Shown in pieces: positions 44,433 through 52,196 of a stretch of 64,000 nucleotides of DNA (position 1 is the first letter of the stretch; each line of letters begins with the position of its first letter). This stretch comes from Streptomyces sp. BHT-5-2 (GTDB lineage Bacteria > Actinomycetota > Actinomycetes > Streptomycetales > Streptomycetaceae). A program made the position numbers and the translations under genes. The notes below the pieces were generated by a model. It had not been told where the DNA came from. It saw nothing but the letters and a program-made list of their open reading frames with translations, and did not search any database. Location of the stretch: the NCBI RefSeq assembly GCF_019774615.1, contig NZ_CP081496.1, positions 2,108,001 through 2,172,000 of the forward strand, in the 5' to 3' direction.

Positions 44433-44976
44433 ATGCCCCGTGCCCGACGCCGCAAGGGCGTCTCGGCCGACGCGCCGGGAATGCGCGCCGCTCTCTATGT
44501 TCGCCTATCGCGCGAAACCGGGGAAAGCACTTCGGCAGAGCGCCAGCGCGCGGCCTGCGAGGCGCTGTGCGAGGCGCGCGGCCGGAAGGTCGTCGCAGTA
44601 GAGGAAGACATCGACGCATCCGGCTGTTCCCGCGGACCGGACCGTCCCGGCCTCCAGCGGATCCCGGCCCGCCCGTCCGACTTCGACGTCCTCGCCTTCT
44701 GCAAGATCGACCGCCTCGCACGCGTCCCGTCTCCAGGACACTCCTCGCGCCGGTCCACCGGCAGCATCAGCAATTCCAAGCAGTGGTACCCGACCACGCT
44801 CAAGAGCCTGCTCACCAACCCGCAGCTGCCGGGCCAGGTGATCGAGGACGGCAAGCCGATCCTCCGCACGGACGGTCTCCCGCTCGTCTCGCGCCCGCCG
44901 ATGCGGCCGGGCGCCGGTGCCGGAAGCCGCGTGGAGCCGGCCCCCGGCACGGACGCCCGGCCGCCGTCACCGTGCG
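44433..44976 (+). pseudogene. Serine recombinase remnant
   Basis: The N-terminal resolvase fold is recognisable: AALYVRLSRETGESTSAERQ with the nucleophilic Ser, then EDIDASGCSRGPDRPGLQRI and FDVLAFCKIDRLARV. Directly after this the reading frame jumps to a piece of the downstream recombinase domain (WYPTTLKSLLTNPQLPGQ, then GKPILRTDGLPLVSRP). About 60 residues of the catalytic domain and most of the DNA-binding region are missing, and the C-terminal zinc domain is absent. This is an internally deleted, dead large serine integrase. It lies at the left edge of the accessory segment and points to integration by an actinophage or integrative element. Confidence 0.8.
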
Positions 44977-44977
44977 C

Positions 44978-45841
44978 TCAGCGGAAGTCGGCGACGTGGT
45001 CACGGGCCCACTGGGCGAAGGTCCGCGGCGCGGCGCCGGTGACTTCCCGCACGGTGGGCTGCGGGCCCAGCGCGGAGGCGTCGAACGCGGCCGGCGCGTG
45101 CGGGTCCGCGGGGTTTCCCGCGTGATCCACGAAACCGAGCAGGAAGTCCGCGGCCACCGCGGCGAACCCACCCTGGCGCACATACCGCTCCCGGGCCTCC
45201 TCCGGAGTGACCCGCTCGCAGCGGATCTCCTCCCCGAGGGCCTCGGCGATGGCCCGCACCTGGTCGCGCAGGCTGACCGGCGGCCCGTTGACCGTGTAGG
45301 CCGCGCCGTGGTGGCCGTCCCCGAGCAGCGCGAGGACGGCCACATCGGCGATGTCCCGCTCGTGCACGGGGAACCAGACCACGTCGAGGTTCGGGTGGCG
45401 CACCACCCGTTCCTCGCGGATGGACGGCCCCCAGAGGGCCACCTTGTTCGTCGCGAACTCGCCCGGGCGCACATGGGTCCACTCCATGCCGGACGCCTCG
45501 ACGGCCTGTTCCACCGGCAGGTGGTGGGTGGTGTCGAACCCGGCGGTCACGGCGCCCGAGGACAGTGTGACGACACGCCGCACCCCGGCCCGCTCGGCGG
45601 CGCCGACCACCTCGCGGACGGCCTGGGGGATGGGAAACAGATACATCCGTTCAACGCCGTCCAACGCCTTCCGGAGCGTGTCGGGTTCGGAGAGGTCGCC
45701 GGCGACGACCTCCGCCCCGGCGGGCAGGCCGGCCGCGGCCGGATTCCGGGTCAGGGCCCGGACGTCCACACCCGCGTCGAGGAGTCCTTCGGTCACGAGA
45801 CGGCCGACGTTACCCGTCGCACCGGTCACCAGAATCTTCAC
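44978..45841 (-). CDS. NmrA-type NAD(P)-binding protein
   Basis: 287-residue atypical short-chain dehydrogenase. The Rossmann motif is ILVTGATGNVGRLV. It continues ERMYLFPIPQAVREVVGAAE and WTHVRPGEFATNKVALW, with a substrate loop near residue 150. The Tyr-x-x-x-Lys catalytic pair is not obvious, so it could be a redox sensor like NmrA/HSCARG or a reductase of quinone type. Convergent with the recombinase remnant, inside the accessory segment. The substrate is unknown. Confidence 0.83.
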   Translation of the reverse strand: MKILVTGATGNVGRLVTEGLLDAGVDVRALTRNPAAAGLPAGAEVVAGDLSEPDTLRKALDGVERMYLFPIPQAVREVVGAAERAGVRRVVTLSSGAVTAGFDTTHHLPVEQAVEASGMEWTHVRPGEFATNKVALWGPSIREERVVRHPNLDVVWFPVHERDIADVAVLALLGDGHHGAAYTVNGPPVSLRDQVRAIAEALGEEIRCERVTPEEARERYVRQGGFAAVAADFLLGFVDHAGNPADPHAPAAFDASALGPQPTVREVTGAAPRTFAQWARDHVADFR

Positions 45842-46298
45842 TGACGTTCCTTCGTTCCTTGTTCACCAGGTTCCCCGGACCGGGAACCGTCCAACAGCCT
45901 TATGCCGTAAGGATTCTCCTCACGGTACGACTCCGACATCGCGGCCCGCCTGAGCGGATCCGGCGCAGTGTGACGGTGCGCACTGCACAGTTCTCGCCAT
46001 CAACGCCGGCGTCCGACGGCGGACGTTCGGGGCGAAAACCCGTGATCGTCCTGGCGGGGCCGGACGGCGCAGCGCCCTCCCGAGCGTGCGGGCGGCGGGC
46101 GTTGGACCCGTTCCGCACACGGTCCGGCGCCCGTGGGCGCCCGCGCCGCCAGTGGCAATGCGCCGGTCGTGGCCGACAGTTGACGTTTGCCCTCGATAGC
46201 CACTTGCACGTGCACACACCTGTCGTCTTAGCGTGATCGGGAGGAGGAACGGAACGGACCCGTCCGAGGAGCACGAATCCCCATCGAAGGAGCGCAAC
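45842..46298. other. Intergenic promoter region between NmrA and SnoaL-like genes
   Basis: 457 bp. TTGCAC (46204-46209) and TAGCGT (46229-46234) are a possible promoter for the SnoaL-like gene. The -35 lies within TGCACGTGCA, a perfect palindrome (46205-46214) that may be an operator. The rest shows no coding bias. Confidence 0.4.
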
Positions 46299-46718
46299 AT
46301 GACCGTCCAGCCAGACACTGCGGCCTTCCAGTCCGACGACGCACGCCGCATCACGGCGCTCTTCCAGGAGCTGGAGTCGGCCTTCACCGAGCAGAACGCC
46401 GTGCGGTTCGACCGGCGCTTCACCGAGGACGTCGTGTTCACGGCGGTGGACGGCACACGGTTCGTGGGCTGGGAGGCGCTGCACGCGTATCACCGGGAGC
46501 GTTTCGGCGGGCACGCGGACGGCATCGAGACCTGGTACGAGATCGAGTCCATCACCTTTCCCAGCCCCGACGTCGCGGTGGTCTTCTTCCGGCAGCCCGT
46601 CGCCATGGCGCAGCACCGGCGGGAGAACGTGGGCACCTGGGTGCTGGTCAGAAAGGACGGGCAGTGGTACGTGTCGGCCGGCCAGAACACGGGTGTCGTC
46701 GGCGCCGCCGCCTCCTGA
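46299..46718 (+). CDS. SnoaL/SgcJ-type NTF2-fold protein
   Basis: 139 residues of the SnoaL-like superfamily (SgcJ/EcaC group). Key blocks are RRITALFQELESAFTEQNAV, DVVFTAVDGTRFVGWEALHAY and WVLVRKDGQWYVSAGQNTGV. The cone-shaped fold serves as cyclase, hydrolase, ketosteroid isomerase or mere binding protein in secondary metabolism. AAGGAG precedes ATG 46299. It may be a tailoring enzyme of the neighbouring cassette; the direct evidence for that is only position. Confidence 0.82.
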   Translation: MTVQPDTAAFQSDDARRITALFQELESAFTEQNAVRFDRRFTEDVVFTAVDGTRFVGWEALHAYHRERFGGHADGIETWYEIESITFPSPDVAVVFFRQPVAMAQHRRENVGTWVLVRKDGQWYVSAGQNTGVVGAAAS

Positions 46719-46731
46719 GGCCGGTGCGCGC

Positions 46732-47910
46732 TCAGCGGTAGCGGGCGCGGCCCACGACGGCCGCGAGGGTCAGTGGAACGGTCAGCAGCGCGGCGATCAG
46801 GAAGAGCCGGCCGTACTGGTGGCCGGCGGCCGCGGCGGCCGTCATGCCGCTGGCGAGCGCGCTGCCGCCGTAGAGGCTGACGCCGAACATCGCGACGCTG
46901 GTGGCCCTGGCCGCCGGGACGAGCACGGTCGCCCACGACTGCAGCGTGGTGTGCATGAACGACCAACTGGCGCCCAGCAGCAGCGCGGTGACCGCCAGCG
47001 CCGGCAGGGACCGGCTCGCCGCCGCGACGGCGTAGGCCGCGGCCGCCTGCGCCCCGCCCACCAGGATCAGCACGGCCGGACTCCACCGCCCCACAAGCCT
47101 CTTGACCACCTGAGCGAACCCCATGGCCCCGGCACCGTACAGTGCGGAGGTGGCCCCGGCCAGGGCGGTCGGCACGCCCCGGGCCTCCAGTGCGGGGGCC
47201 AGGTACGTCAGGAAGCCCAGCAGTACGGCTCCCTCGACCACGGCGACGGCCATGAGGTACCACATCCAGCGCGAGCCCAGCACGACACGGAACGGTGCCA
47301 GGAGGGAACCGGCGGGCTCCCGTTCCGGCTCGGCCAGGCGCCGCAGCGCCCAGGCGAGGCAGGCGGCGATCAGGCCCGGCAGCAGGAACACCGTGCGCCA
47401 GCCGGCGTAGTTCGCCAGCACCCCGGCCACCACGGTGCCCAGCGCCGTCCCCAGGGAGATGGCGGTCATCAGGTCGCTGAGCGGGCGTTGGCGGACCTCG
47501 GCGGGCACCACGTCGCCGACATAGCTCAGCGACGCCGGTACGCAGGCGGCGTAGCAGGCCCCGGCGAGGGCGCGGGCCGCGATCAGGACCGTGATGCCGG
47601 GGGCGAGGGTGGACAGCAGCGAGGCGAGCGCACCGGCCATGAGCGAGAGCCGCATCACTCGCACCCGGCCCAACCGGTCGCTGGCCAGCCCCCACAGCGG
47701 CTGCGTCAGGCCGTAGCACAGGAAGTAGACGCTGGCCGTGAGCACTGCCGTGGCCATGCTGACGCCGAGCCGGACGGCGATGAGCACCAGCATGGGCGTG
47801 ATGCAGAAGCGGTCGAAGTTGCTGACGAACCCGGCTGAGCGCAGCAGCCAGAGGGAACGGCCGGACAGGGCGCTGGTGTCGGGGGGTGCGGCGGTCGGGA
47901 CGGTGGACAC
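46732..47910 (-). CDS. MFS exporter
   Basis: 392-residue, 12-helix major facilitator. Helix 1 begins with RSLWLLRSAGFVSNFDRFCI. The loop 2-3 motif is GLASDRLGRVRVMRL, and motif C is GTALGTVVAGVLANYAGWRT. The GTG at 47910 has AAGGAGAG at ideal distance, so I reject the longer start at 47967. It is divergent from the MmyB-type regulator 164 bp away, the usual layout of a repressor-controlled efflux pump. It is a candidate exporter of the product made by the 49-54.7 kb operon. Confidence 0.87.
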   Translation of the reverse strand: MSTVPTAAPPDTSALSGRSLWLLRSAGFVSNFDRFCITPMLVLIAVRLGVSMATAVLTASVYFLCYGLTQPLWGLASDRLGRVRVMRLSLMAGALASLLSTLAPGITVLIAARALAGACYAACVPASLSYVGDVVPAEVRQRPLSDLMTAISLGTALGTVVAGVLANYAGWRTVFLLPGLIAACLAWALRRLAEPEREPAGSLLAPFRVVLGSRWMWYLMAVAVVEGAVLLGFLTYLAPALEARGVPTALAGATSALYGAGAMGFAQVVKRLVGRWSPAVLILVGGAQAAAAYAVAAASRSLPALAVTALLLGASWSFMHTTLQSWATVLVPAARATSVAMFGVSLYGGSALASGMTAAAAAGHQYGRLFLIAALLTVPLTLAAVVGRARYR

Positions 47911-48073
47911 GGGCGGGTCTCTCCTTTCCGGGCCCGGGCCGTCCCCGGGCTCCGTCAAGATCACCACCTCGGCTGTCCGGCAGGTCGCCTCAGGCGATTA
48001 CGATCGCTCACACTCTGCGGTGCGCGGTCGGGCGGACACCACGGCGCTACGAGGACGGGGAAGGGAAAGCCGA

Positions 48074-48949
48074 ATGACCGGGGTGGAGCGGCTGTCCGGT
48101 GAGGGAAGCCGGGCGCAGGCGCTGCGCAGGGAGCTCGGCGCGTTCCTCCGCTCGCGCCGGGAACGCCTCACCCCCGCCGAACTGGACCTGCCGGTGGCGC
48201 CGCGACGGCGCACCCCGGGGCTGCGCCGCGGCGAGGTGGCCGAACTGGCCGGCATCAGCGCCTCCTGGTACGCCTGGCTGGAACAGGGGCGGGTGCGCAC
48301 CTCCGCGCAGGTGCTGCGGTCGGTGGCGCGGGCCCTGCGGCTCAACGAGGCCGACACCGCGCACGTCCTGTCGTTCGTCGACGATCCGGCACCGGGCGGA
48401 GGGTCGCCGGGGTGGGTCTCGCGCAACCTGCTGTCGCTGGTGGAGTCGGTCTCGCCGAACCCGGCCGCGGTCATCGACCCGCACTGGGACCTGCTCGCCT
48501 GGAACGCCGGTTACGCGGCGCTGCTGACCGACCCCGCGCGGCTGCCTCCCAAACAGCGCAACCTTCCGTGGCTGGTGTTCCGTTGGGCGCCCGCCCGTGC
48601 CCTGATCGCCAACTGGGAGTCCGAGGCGCGCTCCCTGCTGGGACAGTTCCACGCGCACGCGGCCCACCACCCCGAGGACCGGCGGTACGCCGAGATCGTC
48701 GCCGAGGTCACCAAGGACCCGGACGCGGCCAACTGGTACGGCCGGCGGGAGACGGCGGCCTACCAGCCCGCGGTGCGCCACTTCAGGCACCCAGGGGTGG
48801 GGGAACTGCGGTTGCGCTACGTGAAGTTGGCCGCCCTCGACGAGCCCGGTCATCACTTCCTGTGCTATCTGCCCGATGACCGGGACGCCGAGGCGGCCGT
48901 GCGCAGGCTCACCGGGGGCGGGGACTCCCCACGCCCGCCGGCTCCCTGA
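48074..48949 (+). CDS. MmyB-type XRE regulator
   Basis: 291 residues. The N-terminal HTH (about 15-85) has the sequence PGLRRGEVAELAGISASWYAWLEQG, typical of the MmyB group. The C-terminal ligand-binding PAS-like domain (about 105-270) has NPAAVIDPHWDLLAWNAGYAAL and WESEARSLLGQFHAHAAHHP. MmyB controls methylenomycin genes in S. coelicolor, and the ligand-binding domain is thought to hold a fatty-acid-like molecule. Likely controls the divergent MFS gene and perhaps the operon beyond (inference). Confidence 0.88.
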   Translation: MTGVERLSGEGSRAQALRRELGAFLRSRRERLTPAELDLPVAPRRRTPGLRRGEVAELAGISASWYAWLEQGRVRTSAQVLRSVARALRLNEADTAHVLSFVDDPAPGGGSPGWVSRNLLSLVESVSPNPAAVIDPHWDLLAWNAGYAALLTDPARLPPKQRNLPWLVFRWAPARALIANWESEARSLLGQFHAHAAHHPEDRRYAEIVAEVTKDPDAANWYGRRETAAYQPAVRHFRHPGVGELRLRYVKLAALDEPGHHFLCYLPDDRDAEAAVRRLTGGGDSPRPPAP

Positions 48950-49015
48950 CCGTGTGTGGCTCGCGCGCCGCGGGGTTTTTGACGCCGGGAGACGGACCGG
49001 CCGGGCTCCGCCCGC

Positions 49016-49582
49016 TCAGTCGGGCCAGGCCACGTAGCGGCGCCTGCCGTACAGCAGCGGCCCCGGGCCGGTCTCCTCGGAGGCGTCGGTCCACACCACC
49101 TCGCCGATGACGATGGTGTGGTCCCCGGCCGGGTGCAACCTGTCCACGCGGCAGCGGGCCAGTGTGTGGGAGTCCTCCCGCAGCAGGGGCAGCCCGCTGT
49201 CGGGGGCCGCCTCCCAGGGCACCGACGAGAAGCGTTCCGCCGTGGGGCCGGCGAACGCCTCGGCGGCCCGGCGGCCCCGGCCGTGCAGGAGGTTGACCAC
49301 GAACTCGCCGCGCTCGACCAGCACCGGCAGCGTGTGGCCCGTGTTCGAGACGCAGACCAGCAGCAGTGGCGGGTCCAGGGAGAGCGAGCACAGCGCGGTG
49401 CAGGTGAAGCCGTAGGGGTTCCCCCGTTCGTCGGCAGTGGTGATCACGGCCACGGCACCGGCGTGCGATCCCATCAGCGCGCGGAACGCCTCGGGGCCGA
49501 TCCCCTCTTCCTCGCGCGCGGGCGACGGGGCCGGTGGCATCGTGGACGGGGTCGAGGCCACCGAGGTCACCGGCGTCACCAT
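49016..49582 (-). CDS. Flavin reductase (partner of flavin monooxygenase)
   Basis: 188 residues. It has the FMN-binding domain IGPEAFRALMGSHAGAVAVI, GFTCTALCSLSLDPPLLLV and AGDHTIVIGEVVW, the HpaC-type small component. It is the last gene of the operon and overlaps the preceding dehydrogenase-fold gene by 7 bases. Tight coupling suggests that it feeds reduced flavin to that enzyme. About 30 Pro/Thr/Ser-rich residues precede the domain. Confidence 0.87.
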   Translation of the reverse strand: MVTPVTSVASTPSTMPPAPSPAREEEGIGPEAFRALMGSHAGAVAVITTADERGNPYGFTCTALCSLSLDPPLLLVCVSNTGHTLPVLVERGEFVVNLLHGRGRRAAEAFAGPTAERFSSVPWEAAPDSGLPLLREDSHTLARCRVDRLHPAGDHTIVIGEVVWTDASEETGPGPLLYGRRRYVAWPD

Positions 49583-50760
49583 GAGAAGGTCCGCGCGTCG
49601 CGCAGGTTGACCCCGACCGCGGCCTTGCCGAGGTACTCCAGACAGTCGTGCGGCTTGGCGGGCATCACCGACGAGAACGACGCCTCACGGATCAGCCGCT
49701 CCAGCGGGGCCCTGCCGCTGACCGCCGCCGAGCCGCACACCCGCACCGCATCCCGTCCCAGCTCGGGTCCCACCTCGCTGACCACGTACTTCGCGGCGTG
49801 CACCATGGCGTTGGCCTCCACACTGCCGCGCTCGCCGTCGATGAGGTCGCCGGCCTCGTGCACCAGCGCGCGGGCCGCCCGCAGCCGGGCCGACATCCGC
49901 CCCAGGTCGTGCTGGATGACGGGGTCCTCGGCGCGCCGCGGCGAGGAGGTGACGTGGTCCACGGTGAAGCGGTAGATGGCCTCGGCGATGCCCAGGTAGG
50001 CGCCGGTGTACCCGGCGGTCATCCAGTGTGGTTCGCGGACGAGCTTGAACAGCGACATGCCCTCGACGCTGAGGTAGAGGCGGGAGCGGGGGACGGTCAC
50101 CGCGTCCAGCGTCATCCCGGCGGTACTGGTGCCGTTCATCGCGGCCATGCGGTGGACCTGGCCGAAGCTGACGCCCGGGTCGTCGGCGGCGACGACGAAG
50201 TGCGAGACCTCGCTGCTCTCGCCGCCCTCGGCGCGGGCCGCCACGACGTAGTAGTCGGCGGCCCCGGCGAGCGAGACGAAGGACTTCTCGCCGTTCAGGA
50301 CGTAGTGCTCGCGGTCCTCGCTGAGCCGGTAGGTGGTACTCATGCCGCGCAGCTTGGCGCCGTTGCCGGCCTCCGAGACGGCGGAGGCGAACATCCTGCG
50401 GTGGCTGACGACCTCGTCGAAGACCCAGGAGCGGAAGGACTCCGCGGCCGGGGACAGCGGCGTCCCCGCGGTGTCGGCGAGGGCGCCGATGACCACGTTG
50501 TGCATGTTGAAGCCCAGGGCCGCGGCACCGTTGCGGATGCCCAGCTGCTCCAGGACGCGTGTGTAGGTGCCGAAGCTGAGGCCGGCGCCGCCGGCCTCGC
50601 GGGGGATGAGCAGGCCGAGCAGGCCGGCCTCGCGCACGATGCGGTACGCCTCGTGGCCGTTCGAGCGGCCGGCGTCCACCTCGGCGGCCAGCGGCGCGAG
50701 GGTCTCGCCGGTCTCCACGGCGAGCTTGAGGAGATCGTCCACGTGTGTTGGCAGCGTCAT
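49576..50760 (-). CDS. Acyl-CoA-dehydrogenase-fold flavoenzyme, probably a monooxygenase
   Basis: 394 residues with the full acyl-CoA dehydrogenase fold: LLGLLIPREAGGAGLSFGTY, FASAVSEAGNGAKLRG and the beta-domain YVLNGEKSFVSLAGAADYY. I cannot find a catalytic Glu at either usual place. The helix-G position aligns with Met in WMTAGYTGAYLG, and the C-terminal EGT site is replaced by ASFSSVMPAKPHDCLEYLG. This pattern occurs in flavin-dependent oxygenases of the same fold (DszC, nitrososynthases). Together with the overlapping flavin reductase gene it suggests a two-component oxygenase that acts on the carrier-bound acyl group. By-eye alignment only. Confidence 0.8.
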   Translation of the reverse strand: MTLPTHVDDLLKLAVETGETLAPLAAEVDAGRSNGHEAYRIVREAGLLGLLIPREAGGAGLSFGTYTRVLEQLGIRNGAAALGFNMHNVVIGALADTAGTPLSPAAESFRSWVFDEVVSHRRMFASAVSEAGNGAKLRGMSTTYRLSEDREHYVLNGEKSFVSLAGAADYYVVAARAEGGESSEVSHFVVAADDPGVSFGQVHRMAAMNGTSTAGMTLDAVTVPRSRLYLSVEGMSLFKLVREPHWMTAGYTGAYLGIAEAIYRFTVDHVTSSPRRAEDPVIQHDLGRMSARLRAARALVHEAGDLIDGERGSVEANAMVHAAKYVVSEVGPELGRDAVRVCGSAAVSGRAPLERLIREASFSSVMPAKPHDCLEYLGKAAVGVNLRDARTFSW

Positions 50761-50775
50761 CGGTGTCCTTCGGGG

Positions 50776-51936
50776 TCAGTTCTCGACCGGGAGGCCGAAC
50801 TGGCGGGCCACGCCCACGCGCAGCAGGTCGTTGGTGCCCGCGTAGGTCAGCGCGGCCATCGGGCTGTGCAGGTCGGCCGGGAGGTCGGAGTCGGCGATGA
50901 AGGCCCTCACGCCGGAGAGCGCGGTGGCGTGCTCGGTGAACCGGACGTAGTCCTCGGATACCGAGATCTTGGTGAGGGCCGCCTCGGCCGCCAGCTGCCG
51001 GGCGGGTGTGCCGGCGTCCAGGCGGGCGGCCAGCGCGTACACCTGCACCCGGGAGCGGTGCAGCGCCAGCGCCATCTCGCTGACGCGGGAGGCGACCTGG
51101 TGACTGGCTCCCATACGGCGGCCGAAGTGCTCGCGCTCGCCGGCCCACGCCACGATGCGGCGCAGGGTGCGGCGCATCGGGCCGAGGGCGTAGCCGAGCA
51201 GCACGGCGCGCTCCCAGGCGGTGGTGGAGGCCATCAGGGCCAGCCCCGAGCCCTCCTCGCCGATCAGCGAGCCGGCCGGCAGCCGTGCGGCCTCGAAGAC
51301 CAGCTCCCCCATGGGAACTTGGGGCAGGGCGGTCTTGGCGAACGGCTCGCTGCGGGTGACTCCCGGCAGGTCGAGCGGGAACAGGAAGGCGGAGAGGGCG
51401 AAGGGGTGGCGGCCCTCGGCGGTACGGGCGAAGACGATCGCGTGGTCGGCGACCGGCGCGGCGGTGATGAACGTCTTGGCGCCGTCCAGCACATGGCCGT
51501 CGCCCTCCCGCCGGGCGCGGGTCTCCATCGACAGTGGGTCGCTTCCGCCGCCGCGCTCGGTCAGCGCGTGGCACAGCAGCGCCCGCCCGTCCTGGATGTG
51601 CGCGATCGCCTCCCAGGCGGGCCCGGGCAGTGCGGCACGGAGCGGGAACTCCATGCCGAACACCTGGGATGCCAGGGCGTAGCACACGCCCGGGTCGACG
51701 CCGGCCAGCCCGATGCCCTCGATCATGGCCAGGGAGCGGGTCACCGGTCCGGGGCGCGCACCGCCGTCCTCGGCCAGCCGCAGCACGCCGAGGTCGGCCA
51801 TCGCCTCCCACTGCGTGCGGAAGTCCTTCCCCCGCAGCTGTTCGGCGAGCGGCTCGGCCTGCTCCCGACAGGCGTCGACGAGCGCCTCGGCCTCCTGTTC
51901 GCCGCCGCGCAGCAGGCGGTCGACGGGTGAGGTCAC
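50776..51936 (-). CDS. Acyl-CoA/acyl-carrier dehydrogenase
   Basis: 386 residues. The substrate region reads LLCHALTERGGGSDPLSMET, the beta-domain VLDGAKTFITAAPVADHAIVF, and the end YAGTNDLLRVGVARQFGL. The usual EGT glutamate is Ala, but WERAVLLGYALG keeps a Glu at the isovaleryl-CoA/long-chain dehydrogenase position, so this one can still desaturate. Stand-alone enzymes of this kind oxidise prolyl- or other aminoacyl-carrier thioesters. GTG at 51936 overlaps the carrier gene's stop codon (GTGA). Confidence 0.85.
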   Translation of the reverse strand: MTSPVDRLLRGGEQEAEALVDACREQAEPLAEQLRGKDFRTQWEAMADLGVLRLAEDGGARPGPVTRSLAMIEGIGLAGVDPGVCYALASQVFGMEFPLRAALPGPAWEAIAHIQDGRALLCHALTERGGGSDPLSMETRARREGDGHVLDGAKTFITAAPVADHAIVFARTAEGRHPFALSAFLFPLDLPGVTRSEPFAKTALPQVPMGELVFEAARLPAGSLIGEEGSGLALMASTTAWERAVLLGYALGPMRRTLRRIVAWAGEREHFGRRMGASHQVASRVSEMALALHRSRVQVYALAARLDAGTPARQLAAEAALTKISVSEDYVRFTEHATALSGVRAFIADSDLPADLHSPMAALTYAGTNDLLRVGVARQFGLPVEN

Positions 51937-52196
51937 TTCGCGGCTCCGGCGGGGAGGTTCTCGATGAGCGTCCACAGTGCCTTGGGGGTGCGGAAGTTGG
52001 CGGCCACGACCTCGCCGTCGGGCAGGGCGAGGCCGTGTTCCTTGTCCAGCGCGCTGACGATCTCCATGATGGCCAGCGAGTCGAGCAGGCCCATCTCCAG
52101 CAGCGGGGTGTCGGCGGTCAGCTGCTGCGGGTCCTCGCCGCGCCCCCAGGTGATCTTGCTGCTGATCAGGGTGCAGAGGTCTTCGACGCTGTTCAC
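51933..52196 (-). CDS. Acyl/peptidyl carrier protein
   Basis: 87 residues, a stand-alone carrier. The phosphopantetheine site is Ser40 in MGLLDSLAIMEIV. It would hold the substrate activated by the adjacent ligase as a thioester. GTG start overlaps the ligase stop, and its own stop overlaps the dehydrogenase start. No phosphopantetheinyl transferase is encoded nearby. Confidence 0.92.
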   Translation of the reverse strand: MNSVEDLCTLISSKITWGRGEDPQQLTADTPLLEMGLLDSLAIMEIVSALDKEHGLALPDGEVVAANFRTPKALWTLIENLPAGAAK

